In this document: positions 51,046-59,469 of the stretch, one piece after another
How the letters are laid out: each line of letters opens with the position of its first letter
How positions within the stretch are numbered: the first letter of the stretch is position 1
NCBI RefSeq assembly: GCF_003261175.1
Contig: NZ_QLNP01000062.1
Coordinates: 186,001-250,000, forward strand
Direction of reading: 5' to 3'
DNA length: 64,000 nt
Source: Arthrobacter globiformis
GTDB taxonomy: Bacteria; Actinomycetota; Actinomycetes; Actinomycetales; Micrococcaceae
The notes under the pieces: generated by a model
Told to the model about the DNA's origin: nothing
The model's input: the letters and a program-made list of their open reading frames with translations, nothing else
Databases searched by the model: none
Position numbers and translations under genes: made by a program

Positions 51046-51705
51046 ATGTCCTCACCGCTAGCCAGGGCCGCGGGACCCATCGCCCTCGTATCCGGCCTCG
51101 TCTTCGCCGCAGTTGACGTGGCCCGCCTGCTCGCTGCCGACCGGAGCCTCGACCGGATCGAGATGATGCGGCAGACGCCGTTCCAGATCACGAACGCCCT
51201 GTACTGGGTGGTGTTCATCGGGCTCACCCTCGCGCTGGTGTCGGTCTATTTCAGGTACGCCGAGCCGGCCGGCGGACTCGGCGCCGTCGGCTTCTGCTTT
51301 GCGCTGGCGGGCACCCTGGACATGGCCGGCAACATGTGGTTTGACGGCTTCGCCGGCCCCTGGATTACCGACGTCGCCCCGGGCGCGATCCTCGCCGGAG
51401 GGTCCGGAATGCTGGCCGTCGGCGGACTGTCCAGCTACATACTCTTCGCCCTGGGCTGGATGGTGTTCGGCATCGCCGGCTGGCGCTCAGGCATGTTCCC
51501 CGCGTGGATCGGCATTGCGTTCGTGGTCGCCGGTTTCCTTGGCTACAACGCCGGACTGCCGCCCTACGGAATCCCCATCGGGCTGGTCATGGCGGCGCTG
51601 GGCTGGTGGATCATCCGGGCGCGCACCCCGGCAGTGGCTGCCAGTGGTTCAACGACAGGCGGCCGAGCCGACTCCGAACAGTCGAGTGCCCCGCCCGAGC
51701 CGTAA
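51046..51705 (+). CDS. multi-pass membrane protein, function unknown
   Basis: A 219-residue protein with about six or seven hydrophobic segments (AGPIALVSGLVFAAVDVARLL, NALYWVVFIGLTLALVSVYF, SYILFALGWMVFGIAGW, WIGIAFVVAGFLGY and others) and a polar C-terminal tail. The start is ATG 51046 with AGGAGGAAAA. No family is recognised. Confidence 0.75.
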   Translation: MSSPLARAAGPIALVSGLVFAAVDVARLLAADRSLDRIEMMRQTPFQITNALYWVVFIGLTLALVSVYFRYAEPAGGLGAVGFCFALAGTLDMAGNMWFDGFAGPWITDVAPGAILAGGSGMLAVGGLSSYILFALGWMVFGIAGWRSGMFPAWIGIAFVVAGFLGYNAGLPPYGIPIGLVMAALGWWIIRARTPAVAASGSTTGGRADSEQSSAPPEP

Positions 51706-51717
51706 CCCGCCCGGACC

Positions 51718-52773
51718 TTAGCCCGACAGCTCGGCCAGCAGCTCGTGCTTCCGCTCCTCGCTGGCGAAGGACGACCTGATCGAGTTCGCGGCAAGCCTGA
51801 CCCGGTCAAATTCGGACAGCCCCAGCACCGACTCGAGCTGGGCGAAGTTGCTGTCCACATAACCGCCGAAGTACGCCGGGTCGTCCGAGTTCACGCTGAC
51901 GTTGAGCCCGGCAGCCAGCATTGCCGGCAGCGGGTGGGCGGCCAGCATGTCCACGGCGCGCAGCCGGACGTTCGACAGCGGGCAGACCGTCAGCGGCACC
52001 CGGTCATTGACCAGCCGCTCCACGAGGTCCGGGTCCTCCATGCACCGGATCCCGTGGTCGATCCGCTCCACGCCCAGGACGTCCAGCGCTTCCACGATGT
52101 ACGACGGCGGGCCCTCCTCCCCCGCGTGCGCAATCTTCCGCAGGCCTGCTTCGCCGGCCCTGGCAAACAGCCGCGTGAATTTCGACGGCGGGTTGCCCAC
52201 CTCTGCGGAATCCAGGCCGATGCCGGCGATCGGCGCGTTCATCGCCAACAGCCCCTCCAAAACTTCGAGCGCCGAGTCCTCGGACAGGTCCCGCAGGAAG
52301 GCGGCGATCAGCAGCGTCGAGATGCCGAACTCCTCCTCAGACGTGGCAAGGACCGAGGCCACGCCGTTCACGCACGTCTCCAGGGGGACGCCGCGCGAGA
52401 CGTGTGCCTGCGGATCCATCATGATTTCCGCGTGCCGCACCCCGGCCGCCGCAGCCCGCTCCAGGTAGGCCCGTGTCATGTCCGCGAAGTCCTGCTCGGT
52501 CCGCAGCACGGCCATGTTGGCGTAGTACAGGTCGAGGAACGACTGCAGGTCCGTGAACTCATACCGGCTGCGCAGCTCATCCAGGTCCGCGTACGGCAGT
52601 TCGATTCCGTTCCGCTCAGCGAGCGCAAAGATCAGTTCCGGCTCCAGCGTCCCTTCGATGTGCAGGTGGAGCTCCGCCAAAGGCATCGGCGCCGGGGGCG
52701 CCACCAGCTCCTCTTCATCTGAAAGTGCAGTGGGATCGACAGGTTCAGCGGCGGCGTCGTAAGTGTTCACCAC
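51718..52773 (-). CDS. adenosine-deaminase-family enzyme, adenine-deaminase-like
   Basis: Zinc amidohydrolase of 351 residues. HxH is in LAELHLHIEGTLEPELIF; the third His and catalytic Glu are in KIAHAGEEGPPSYI, a His in IDHGIRCMED, and the zinc Asp in VNSDDPAYFGGYV. Segments such as IEGTLEPELIFALAERNGI and LDSAEVGNPPSKF match the ADA-type adenine deaminases (Aah1/Pseudomonas type) better than classical adenosine deaminase. The start is GTG 52773 or GTG 52770; a -10 TATTCT ends four bases before the first, so it may be leaderless. It is divergent from the UvrA paralogue. Confidence 0.87.
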   Translation of the reverse strand: MVNTYDAAAEPVDPTALSDEEELVAPPAPMPLAELHLHIEGTLEPELIFALAERNGIELPYADLDELRSRYEFTDLQSFLDLYYANMAVLRTEQDFADMTRAYLERAAAAGVRHAEIMMDPQAHVSRGVPLETCVNGVASVLATSEEEFGISTLLIAAFLRDLSEDSALEVLEGLLAMNAPIAGIGLDSAEVGNPPSKFTRLFARAGEAGLRKIAHAGEEGPPSYIVEALDVLGVERIDHGIRCMEDPDLVERLVNDRVPLTVCPLSNVRLRAVDMLAAHPLPAMLAAGLNVSVNSDDPAYFGGYVDSNFAQLESVLGLSEFDRVRLAANSIRSSFASEERKHELLAELSG

Positions 52774-52817
52774 GACAGAATAGTCCCCGGACGGGCGATG
52801 CCCGTAGAGTCGAACAG

Positions 52818-55454
52818 ATGCGGACTGAAGAGTATGCTGACCCCTTGGCCGATCTGGACTGGAGCACGGAAGCCGGCACCGGCGCCCACCATTCTGCTGA
52901 CGGCTTTGTCCGGGTGCGGGGCGCCCGCGAGAACAACCTTCGCAATGTGGACGTGGCCGTCCCGCGCGACGCGATCGTCGCCTTCACCGGCGTCTCGGGG
53001 TCGGGCAAGTCCTCCCTGGCATTCGGCACGATCTACGCCGAAGCCCAGCGCCGGTACTTCGAGTCCGTGGCGCCGTACGCCCGCCGCCTCATCCAGCAGG
53101 GCCACAATCCCAAGGTGGAGATGATCACGGGCCTGCCTCCCGCCGTCGCGCTTCAACAGCGCCGCGGCACCCCCAGCAGCCGTTCCACGGTGGGGACGGT
53201 GACCACGTTGTCCAACTCGCTCCGCATGCTGTTCTCGCGTGCCGGCAGTTACCCGGCCGGGGCCAGCCCGCTGGACTCGGACGCCTTCTCGCCCAACACG
53301 GCCGCCGGAGCATGCCCGGAGTGCCACGGCCTCGGCGTGGCGCACACCGTCACCGAAGCCTCCCTGGTCCCGGACCCGTCGCTGAGCATCCGGGAGGGTG
53401 CGATCGCCGCGTGGCCGACGGCGTGGCAGGGCAAGAACCTGCGCGACATCCTCACCCACCTGGGCCACGACGTCGACATCCCCTGGCGGGAGCTGCCCAG
53501 GAAGGACCGCGACTGGATCCTTTTCACCGACGAGCAGCCGGTCGTGGAAATCACGCCGCAGCGCGACCGGGTGGCCAAGCCGTACAAGGGCAAGTTCTGG
53601 AGCGCCAAGAGCCACGTGCTGCACACGCTGGCCGACTCCAAGAGCAACACAATGCGCGAACGGGTGCTCCGCTTCATGGAAACCGGCCCGTGCCAGCGGT
53701 GCAGCGGCAGCGGACTCACGCCGGAGGCCCTGGCGGTCACGTTCGCCGGCAGGACCATCGCCGAACTCAACGCGGTGCCGATGGCCGAACTGGCGGACCT
53801 CATCCGCCCGACGACCGAGCTGAACGAGGCCAGCACTGCGTCCCGCAAGCTGTCCTCCGGCGAAGGCAACGAGGTGGCCGTCGCCATCACGCGAGACCTC
53901 CTCCGGCGGATCACTGTCCTGCTGGATCTGGGGCTTGGCTACCTTGCGCTGGGCCGCTCGACGCCCACCCTCTCCCCGGGCGAAATGCAGCGCCTCCGGA
54001 TCGCCACGCAGCTCCGTTCGGGTCTGTTCGGCGTGGTCTATGTGCTGGACGAGCCCTCAGCCGGGCTGCACCCCGCGGACGCCGAGCCCCTCCTGGCGGT
54101 GCTGGAGCAGCTGAAGTCGTCGGGCAACTCCGTGTTCGTGGTGGAGCACAACATGGACATTGTGCGCCGCGCCGACTGGCTCGTGGACGTGGGGCCGAGG
54201 GCAGGAGAAGGCGGCGGCGAAGTCCTGTACAGCGGGCCGGTGGCCGGCCTCGCTGCCGTCGAGGCTTCCGTTACGCGCCCGTTCCTCGTGCCGGACGGTT
54301 CTAGGGGCGGTGCTGACGACGGCGGTGCTGACGACGGCGGCATCACCGGCGGCGGTGACCGTACCGGCCGCCGTCGGGAACCCGGTGCTTGGCTGGAACT
54401 TAAGGACATCTCCCGCCACAACCTTCGCGGCCTCGACGCGGCCTTCCCGTTGCAGGTCCTGACGGCGGTCACCGGAGTGTCCGGCTCGGGCAAGTCGACG
54501 CTGGTCAGCCATGTCCTGGCCGAAGTGGTCGGATCCGAACTGCACGGTGATTCGGGCTCCGGCGGCAAGGATTCCGGGGAAACCACCGAAGACCAGCCCG
54601 TGGACGGCGACCCCGGCACTCCGCTCAGCGTAGGTACTGTGACCGGCCTGCACCACGTGGACCGGCTGGTGACGGTGGACCAGAAACCGATCGGCCGAAC
54701 GCCCCGGTCCAACCTGGCCACCTACACCGGGCTCTTCGACGCGGTGCGTAAGGAGTTCGCCGCCACGGACGAAGCCCGGGCGCGCGGCTACGGGGCCGGA
54801 CGGTTCTCCTTCAACGTGGCGGGCGGGCGCTGCGAGACCTGCCAGGGCGAGGGATTCGTCGCCGTCGAACTGCTCTTCCTGCCCGGCAGCTACGGCCCCT
54901 GCCCGGAATGCGATGGCTCGCGCTACAGCCCTGAAACCCTGGAAATCACCTACCGCGACAAGACGGTGGCCGACGTCTTGGGCATGACCGTGGACGCCGC
55001 CGCGGACTTCCTGCAGGACGTTCCAGCGGCTGCCCGCAGCCTGCAGACGCTCCGCGAAGTTGGACTGGGCTACCTGCGGCTCGGACAGCCCGCCACCGAA
55101 CTGTCCGGCGGAGAGGCCCAGCGCATCAAACTCGCGACCGAACTGCAGCGGGCACGCCGCGGCCACACGCTGTACCTGCTGGATGAGCCCACCACCGGGC
55201 TGCATCCGGCGGACGTCCGGCTCCTCATGGCCCAGCTGCAGCGCCTTGTGGACGCGGGAAACACGGTGGTCGTGGTGGAGCACGAAATGGACGTGGTGGC
55301 GGAAGCGGACTGGGTGATCGATCTCGGGCCGGCCGGCGGGGACGCCGGCGGAGAGATCGTTGCTTCGGGAACGCCCGCCGCCGTCGCCGCTTCACCGGAC
55401 AGCCGGACGGCGCCGTATCTGGCTTCCGCCGTGGATTCCGCGTCCGCAAGGTAA
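52818..55454 (+). CDS. UvrA-like ABC ATPase (UvrA paralogue)
   Basis: An 878-residue tandem ABC protein of the excinuclease UvrA family. First NBD: Walker A GVSGSGKSS near residue 60, zinc module CPECHGLG...CQRCSGSG, signature LSPGEMQRLRIA, Walker B YVLDEPSAGLHP. Second NBD: GVSGSGKST, zinc module CETCQGEG...CPECDGS, signature LSGGEAQRIKLA, Walker B YLLDEPTTGLHP. It is shorter than canonical UvrA (~950) and the region between Walker A and the first zinc module is small, so the UvrB-binding part is probably reduced. The first signature has Pro-Gly-Glu-Met for Gly-Gly-Glu-Ala. Such paralogues serve in DNA-lesion or drug tolerance. TAGAGT seven bases before the ATG suggests a leaderless mRNA. 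Confidence 0.9.
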   Translation: MRTEEYADPLADLDWSTEAGTGAHHSADGFVRVRGARENNLRNVDVAVPRDAIVAFTGVSGSGKSSLAFGTIYAEAQRRYFESVAPYARRLIQQGHNPKVEMITGLPPAVALQQRRGTPSSRSTVGTVTTLSNSLRMLFSRAGSYPAGASPLDSDAFSPNTAAGACPECHGLGVAHTVTEASLVPDPSLSIREGAIAAWPTAWQGKNLRDILTHLGHDVDIPWRELPRKDRDWILFTDEQPVVEITPQRDRVAKPYKGKFWSAKSHVLHTLADSKSNTMRERVLRFMETGPCQRCSGSGLTPEALAVTFAGRTIAELNAVPMAELADLIRPTTELNEASTASRKLSSGEGNEVAVAITRDLLRRITVLLDLGLGYLALGRSTPTLSPGEMQRLRIATQLRSGLFGVVYVLDEPSAGLHPADAEPLLAVLEQLKSSGNSVFVVEHNMDIVRRADWLVDVGPRAGEGGGEVLYSGPVAGLAAVEASVTRPFLVPDGSRGGADDGGADDGGITGGGDRTGRRREPGAWLELKDISRHNLRGLDAAFPLQVLTAVTGVSGSGKSTLVSHVLAEVVGSELHGDSGSGGKDSGETTEDQPVDGDPGTPLSVGTVTGLHHVDRLVTVDQKPIGRTPRSNLATYTGLFDAVRKEFAATDEARARGYGAGRFSFNVAGGRCETCQGEGFVAVELLFLPGSYGPCPECDGSRYSPETLEITYRDKTVADVLGMTVDAAADFLQDVPAAARSLQTLREVGLGYLRLGQPATELSGGEAQRIKLATELQRARRGHTLYLLDEPTTGLHPADVRLLMAQLQRLVDAGNTVVVVEHEMDVVAEADWVIDLGPAGGDAGGEIVASGTPAAVAASPDSRTAPYLASAVDSASAR

Positions 55455-55533
55455 CAGCCCCCCTGCGTCCACGTCACCGGTTGTGATGGGCCTGGGTCCT
55501 CCCACTGCCGGGGTTGGAGTGCCCTTAAACTGC

Positions 55534-55754
55534 TTGACTGTCAATAAAGATCTCGATTTGATAACGGCGCGCGGCACCTTTAGGGTGGGACACATGCCCG
55601 CGCGACGCGGGCCCATGAATGCCCGGTGCCGCCACCACCAGTTACTGCCCGGCCGGCGGATACCGAAATGACCTCTAGTTCGTCAGGGGCGGGCAGTAGC
55701 GCGACAACGTCCGGGGACGGACCGAGCGCGGGTGGCCTCAGGAGCATCCCAATA
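55534..55754 (+). promoter_or_regulatory. promoter and long leader of the Rpf-LysM gene
   Basis: A -35 TTGACT (55534-55539) is spaced 17 nt from TTTGAT (55557-55562). This gives a leader of about 186 bases before ATG 55755. I looked for the c-di-AMP (ydaO) riboswitch that often precedes such genes and did not find its conserved segments. No gene lies in 55455-55754. Confidence 0.55.
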
Positions 55755-56444
55755 ATGAAAAAGTCGACATTTAGTACTGCCGCGCGCCGTGGAGTCACCC
55801 TGGCCGCCGTTTCCGCCGCAACTCTGGCGCTGTCCGCCACGGCCGCCAACGCGGCCACGCCTACCGCCAGCGCCTCCACCTGGGACGCCCTCGCCCAATG
55901 TGAGAGTGGCGGCAACTGGTCCACCAACACCGGCAACGGCTTCTCCGGCGGCCTGCAGTTCACGCCGCAGACCTGGGCTGCCTTCGGCGGAACCGGCTCC
56001 CCGCAGGGCGCCTCCCGCGCGCAGCAGATCGCCGTGGCGGAAAAAGTCCAGGCTAGCCAGGGCTGGGGCGCATGGCCCGCCTGCTCCGCCAAACTGGGAC
56101 TGAACGGCGGCGGTGGCGCTCCTGCACCGCAGATCCTGCCCCAGAGCGCGCCGGTCCAGGCCGCACCCGTCCAGGCTCCGGTTCAGACCGCTCCGGTCCA
56201 GACGGCTCCCGTGGCACAGGCCCCGGTGGCTCAGGTAGCCCAGGCACCGGTCGAGGCCCGCCACGCTGCCGCGGTCGCCGTGAGCGGCCAGACCTACACG
56301 GTCCAGGAAGGCGACACCCTGAGCAAGATCGCCCAGAAGCTCGGCATCCAGGGCGGCTGGCAGCACCTCGCTGACGCCAACGCCGACACCATCAGCGACC
56401 CGGACCTGGTGTTTGTGGGCCAGGTCCTCCAGCTGCCTGCCTAA
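55755..56444 (+). CDS. resuscitation-promoting-factor-like transglycosylase with LysM domain
   Basis: Secreted cell-wall enzyme, 229 residues. The signal peptide ([20 protein letters not shown]...ALSATAANA) is cleaved near residue 35. The Rpf domain (residues ~40-115) carries the catalytic Glu in [20 protein letters not shown] and [15 protein letters not shown] Pro/Val/Gln/Ala repeat linker follows ([21 protein letters not shown]). The C-terminal LysM (residues ~178-228: [18 protein letters not shown]) binds peptidoglycan. It probably cuts glycan strands during growth or resuscitation. ATG 55755 has AGGAG about ten bases upstream. Confidence 0.93.
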   Translation: MKKSTFSTAARRGVTLAAVSAATLALSATAANAATPTASASTWDALAQCESGGNWSTNTGNGFSGGLQFTPQTWAAFGGTGSPQGASRAQQIAVAEKVQASQGWGAWPACSAKLGLNGGGGAPAPQILPQSAPVQAAPVQAPVQTAPVQTAPVAQAPVAQVAQAPVEARHAAAVAVSGQTYTVQEGDTLSKIAQKLGIQGGWQHLADANADTISDPDLVFVGQVLQLPA

Positions 56445-56489
56445 TCTGGCTGGTCAGGCCGCTTAGCGGCACTGCATTGCAGCTCGACG

Positions 56490-56526
56490 CCGGGCGGCCC
56501 CTTTCGGGGCCGCCCGGTTTCCTTTT
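56490..56526 (+). terminator. first of three tandem hairpins after Rpf gene
   Basis: CCGGGCGGCCCC pairs perfectly with GGGGCCGCCCGG around TTTC, followed by TTTCCTTTT. A classical intrinsic terminator. Confidence 0.9.
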
Positions 56527-56544
56527 GCGCAGCTCAAACCACGA

Positions 56545-56580
56545 CGGGCGTCCCCGAGTGGGGACGCCCGGTTTCGTTTT
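56545..56580 (+). terminator. second tandem hairpin
   Basis: CGGGCGTCCCC pairs with GGGGACGCCCG around GAGT, followed by GTTTCGTTTT. A second intrinsic terminator in the same direction. Confidence 0.88.
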
Positions 56581-56597
56581 GTACGGCTCTACCAACG

Positions 56598-56642
56598 ACG
56601 ACGCCGGGCGCCCCCCCCTAAATGGGGGACGCCCGGCGTCGT
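56598..56642. terminator. third tandem hairpin, probably for the convergent gene
   Basis: ACGACGCCGGGCG-CCCCC pairs with GGGGG-A-CGCCCGGCGTCGT. It lies 46 bases past the stop of the leftward gene at 56688 and may serve both strands. Confidence 0.8.
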
Positions 56643-56687
56643 GATTAATTGCCTATGACTTGACGGCTGGAAGCGTCAGTATTCGGC

Positions 56688-57314
56688 CTATGCCGCGGCG
56701 GGGAGTTCCCGGACGATGCGCACCTTCCAGGCGGCGTCGTCGCTGGTGTCGAGGAGTGCGACAGTACCCGAGGCGAGGTGCAGCGCTACCCGCTTGGCGT
56801 GCAGCAGCTCAAGGTAGAGGTGCTCGTTGACGCGGGCAGGGCTGTCGACGACGAACTTCACGGCGTCGCGCACCTTGCGGTAGTTGTCGCTGCGTTCGCG
56901 GTGCAGGTGCAGCTCGAGTTCATGGCGCTGCTTGACGCGCGGCTCGTGCTTATTCAGCCAGTTGACGGCGGCGTGAACGCCGATCACCAGAGCCAGCGAG
57001 ACGGCGTAGATCCACCAGCCGGTGGACATCAGGAAGAGTGGCAGGTTGGCGACGGCCACCACTGCGATGAAAACACGCAGGGCGACCAGGCGGCGCAGGG
57101 TCAGCGCAACGGAAGCAAGCGCAGTGCGGAAACGGTGCTGATCCTTGCGCGCATCTGCCGGATCAAGCGTAAACTCGTCCAGAACGAGGATCCCGTTCGC
57201 GTCGGCTCCGAGCATCTGGCCGTACTTCGGAACGAACAGCTGAGGCTCCTGTGACGCGTGTGAATTCGCTTCCGCGGGGGCGGAGGACAGGGGCGCGGGG
57301 GACGTAAGAGTCAT
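56688..57314 (-). CDS. hypothetical membrane-anchored protein
   Basis: A 208-residue protein. The soluble N-terminus (QLFVPKYGQMLGADANGILVLDEFTLDP) is followed by two close hydrophobic helices near residues 78-118 (ALRVFIAVVAVANLPLFLMSTGWWIYAVSLALVIGVHAAV). A basic, helical C-terminal domain follows (HEPRVKQRHELELHLHRERSDNYRKVRDAVKFVVD). No family is recognised. ATG 57314 is the first Met. Confidence 0.72.
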   Translation of the reverse strand: MTLTSPAPLSSAPAEANSHASQEPQLFVPKYGQMLGADANGILVLDEFTLDPADARKDQHRFRTALASVALTLRRLVALRVFIAVVAVANLPLFLMSTGWWIYAVSLALVIGVHAAVNWLNKHEPRVKQRHELELHLHRERSDNYRKVRDAVKFVVDSPARVNEHLYLELLHAKRVALHLASGTVALLDTSDDAAWKVRIVRELPAAA

Positions 57315-57480
57315 GAGTTGGCTTCCAGACGCTGGTGAGGTTTCGGATATCTTAGTGGATTAATCAACCTTCCGTATGCATAGGTCCACAATGTGAACAC
57401 CCGGCAGTCCATTTTGGCGGCTGACTGTGCTGCCTGGCACTTCAATTGGCACATGGCTCCAAGGACGGCAGACTGAAGGG

Positions 57481-58464
57481 ATGCAAACCTTCCTTCCCTA
57501 TCCCGATTTCCAGCAAAGCGCGGCCGCGCTGGACACGCCCCGGCTGGGCAAACAGCGCGTAGAAGCGCTGCAGACACTCCGCGCGCTGGTCATCCCGGAA
57601 TACGGATGGCAGTCACACCCCGCCATCCGGATGTGGATGGGGCACGTTCCCGCACTAACCATGTATGGCCTGGCCATGGTTGACGAGTGGACCAAGCGCG
57701 GTTTCGCCGACAACACCCGGGACAACATCCGCGAATTCGCCCCCCAGGCTGCGCACCCTGACTACGCAGCCAAGATCCTGCTTCCGCCGTGGCTTGGCGA
57801 CCCCGAGTTGCACCTGAGCCACCGGTCCAACCTGATCCGCAAGGACCCGCGGTTCTACGAAGAGGTCTTCCCCGGCACCGAGCACGGCTTGGAGTACGTC
57901 TGGCCGGAACCCCGGCACGAGTTCCTGCCGGAGGATCCGGAGGGTGACGTTCTCTGGATCCTTCGCGAGCATGTCGGCCACGGCGACCCCGAGCGGTTGG
58001 ACAAGGTTGGGCTTCCTGCCGTGGGGCGGGCGGCTTCCGCCGCTGGCGCCGCTTCGGCCGCCGGCGACGATTCCGGTACTTCCGGCGACGGTTCGGATGC
58101 TGTCTCGGGCGCTGCCGGGGAATCCGGCGACGACTACCAGTTCGTCTACAAGGAGGAAACGTCGCGTCGGCCAGCCAAGGTGGCCAAGAAGGCTCCGACC
58201 AAGCCCCTGGTCAAGAAGCCGTCCCGCAAGCGGCAGCGCCAGGAGGCGGCCTTCTCAACGCTTCCCGGAAAATCGCCTGTGGCCGTGCCGTTCGACGGCG
58301 GCAGCAGGTTCGCCGTCGGAATGGTCGTAGGCCGTCCAATCACGCTCGACGACGGGCGCTTCGGCCGCAACTTCCAGCTCACCGACATTATCGACCGGTC
58401 AGAGTTCGACTACCCGGCGCTGCTGCAGGACCCGCGCGTCTTCTTCCCCGTTCCGGCGTTGTGA
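57481..58464 (+). CDS. MSMEG_6728-family protein with C-terminal extension
   Basis: A 327-residue protein. Residues 1-~165 match the actinobacterial MSMEG_6728 family, which is often annotated as pyrimidine-dimer DNA glycosylase-like: MQTFLPYPDFQQSAAALDTPRLGKQRVEALQTLRAL, HPAIRMWMGHVPALTMYGLAM, HLSHRSNLIRKDPRFYEEVFPG. An Ala/Gly/Ser/Asp linker and a Lys-rich segment follow. A ~60-residue tail ends in FAVGMVVGRPITLDDGRFGRNFQLTDIIDRSEFDYPALL. The repair role of the family is not proven. The GTG start of the next gene overlaps its stop. Confidence 0.85.
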   Translation: MQTFLPYPDFQQSAAALDTPRLGKQRVEALQTLRALVIPEYGWQSHPAIRMWMGHVPALTMYGLAMVDEWTKRGFADNTRDNIREFAPQAAHPDYAAKILLPPWLGDPELHLSHRSNLIRKDPRFYEEVFPGTEHGLEYVWPEPRHEFLPEDPEGDVLWILREHVGHGDPERLDKVGLPAVGRAASAAGAASAAGDDSGTSGDGSDAVSGAAGESGDDYQFVYKEETSRRPAKVAKKAPTKPLVKKPSRKRQRQEAAFSTLPGKSPVAVPFDGGSRFAVGMVVGRPITLDDGRFGRNFQLTDIIDRSEFDYPALLQDPRVFFPVPAL

Positions 58465-59333
58465 GTGCGGCTATGACTATCCTTCTCGCCGGCTGCGGCG
58501 ACCTCGGCACCGAGGCGGGCCTGCGGTTCGCCGCAGCCGGGCACCGGGTGGTGGGCTGGCGCCGCTCACCGGACAAACTGCCGGCTGAGATTGAGGGCGT
58601 CGCGGCGAACCTAAGCACAGCTGAACTGCCGCCTGTCCCGGCGGATACCACCGCCGTCGTAATTGCTGTGGCAGCGAACGCGCCCACGGAAGAGGCATAC
58701 CGAAACGCCTACGTGAACGGCGTGGCGCATGTCCTCGACGCTCTTGAGCGCGACGGCGTGGCGCCCGAACGGGTCCTCTTCGTCTCGTCCACAGCCGTGC
58801 ATGGCGACGCCGGAGGCGGCTGGATCGATGAAAACACGGCGCCGGCACCTGGGGGATTCTCTGGCCGCATCGTGCGAGAGGCCGAGGAGCTCCTGCTAAA
58901 GCGGCTCGATGGAACCGCGACCTCACCTATCGTGCTCAGGCTCGGCGGCATCTACGGTCCGGGCCGCACCAGGCTCATAGACCAGGTCCGAACCGGCGCC
59001 GCCGTCATTCCGGACCAGCCGCGCTACACGAACCGCATCCACCGGGACGACGCGGCGGGTGCCATCGTGCATTTGCTCAGCACGCCTGACGCGCCGTCGC
59101 CGGTCTATCTCGGCGTGGACGACGACCCGGCCGAATTGGGCGACGTCCTGCGTTTTCTGGCGTCCGAGTTGGGGTTGGGCGTCCCGCCCACGGGAGACGT
59201 GGGCGATGCGCGCGGCGGCAACAAGCGGTGCAGCAACGCGCAGCTTCGGAAAACAGGGTTTGCGTTCACGTACCCGACTTTCCGTGAGGGCTACCGCGAC
59301 ATTCTGGCCGGGGTGGGCGTGCGCCACCCCTGA
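58461..59333 (+). CDS. NAD(P)-dependent epimerase/dehydratase-like SDR (YeeZ-like)
   Basis: A 290-residue extended/atypical SDR. The dinucleotide motif is ILLAGCGDLGTEAGLRF. Then come VSSTAVHGDAGGGWIDENTAP (Ser/His in the active-site region), RLGGIYGPGRTRLIDQVR and RIHRDDAAGAIVHLL. The classical YxxxK is replaced (FSGRIVREAE), as in YeeZ-like atypical members, so catalysis is uncertain. The start is GTG 58461 overlapping the previous stop, or ATG 58473. It is probably co-transcribed with the MSMEG_6728-type gene. Confidence 0.87.
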   Translation: MSAAMTILLAGCGDLGTEAGLRFAAAGHRVVGWRRSPDKLPAEIEGVAANLSTAELPPVPADTTAVVIAVAANAPTEEAYRNAYVNGVAHVLDALERDGVAPERVLFVSSTAVHGDAGGGWIDENTAPAPGGFSGRIVREAEELLLKRLDGTATSPIVLRLGGIYGPGRTRLIDQVRTGAAVIPDQPRYTNRIHRDDAAGAIVHLLSTPDAPSPVYLGVDDDPAELGDVLRFLASELGLGVPPTGDVGDARGGNKRCSNAQLRKTGFAFTYPTFREGYRDILAGVGVRHP

Positions 59334-59469
59334 TTCAATTGCACCGCCTGGGGAGATGTGGCCGATACGGGCGGGGGTCCAAAACTTTTCTCAAAAAACT
59401 TTTCACTAATCGGCCGCAGTGACCCGGATCACCCCTAAAAATGTCAGACCCCGTTGAGATAGTTTTCCT

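Noticed and set aside
55563-55754. c-di-AMP (ydaO-type) riboswitch before the Rpf gene
   Set aside because: Expected by context, but the conserved segments are not present.
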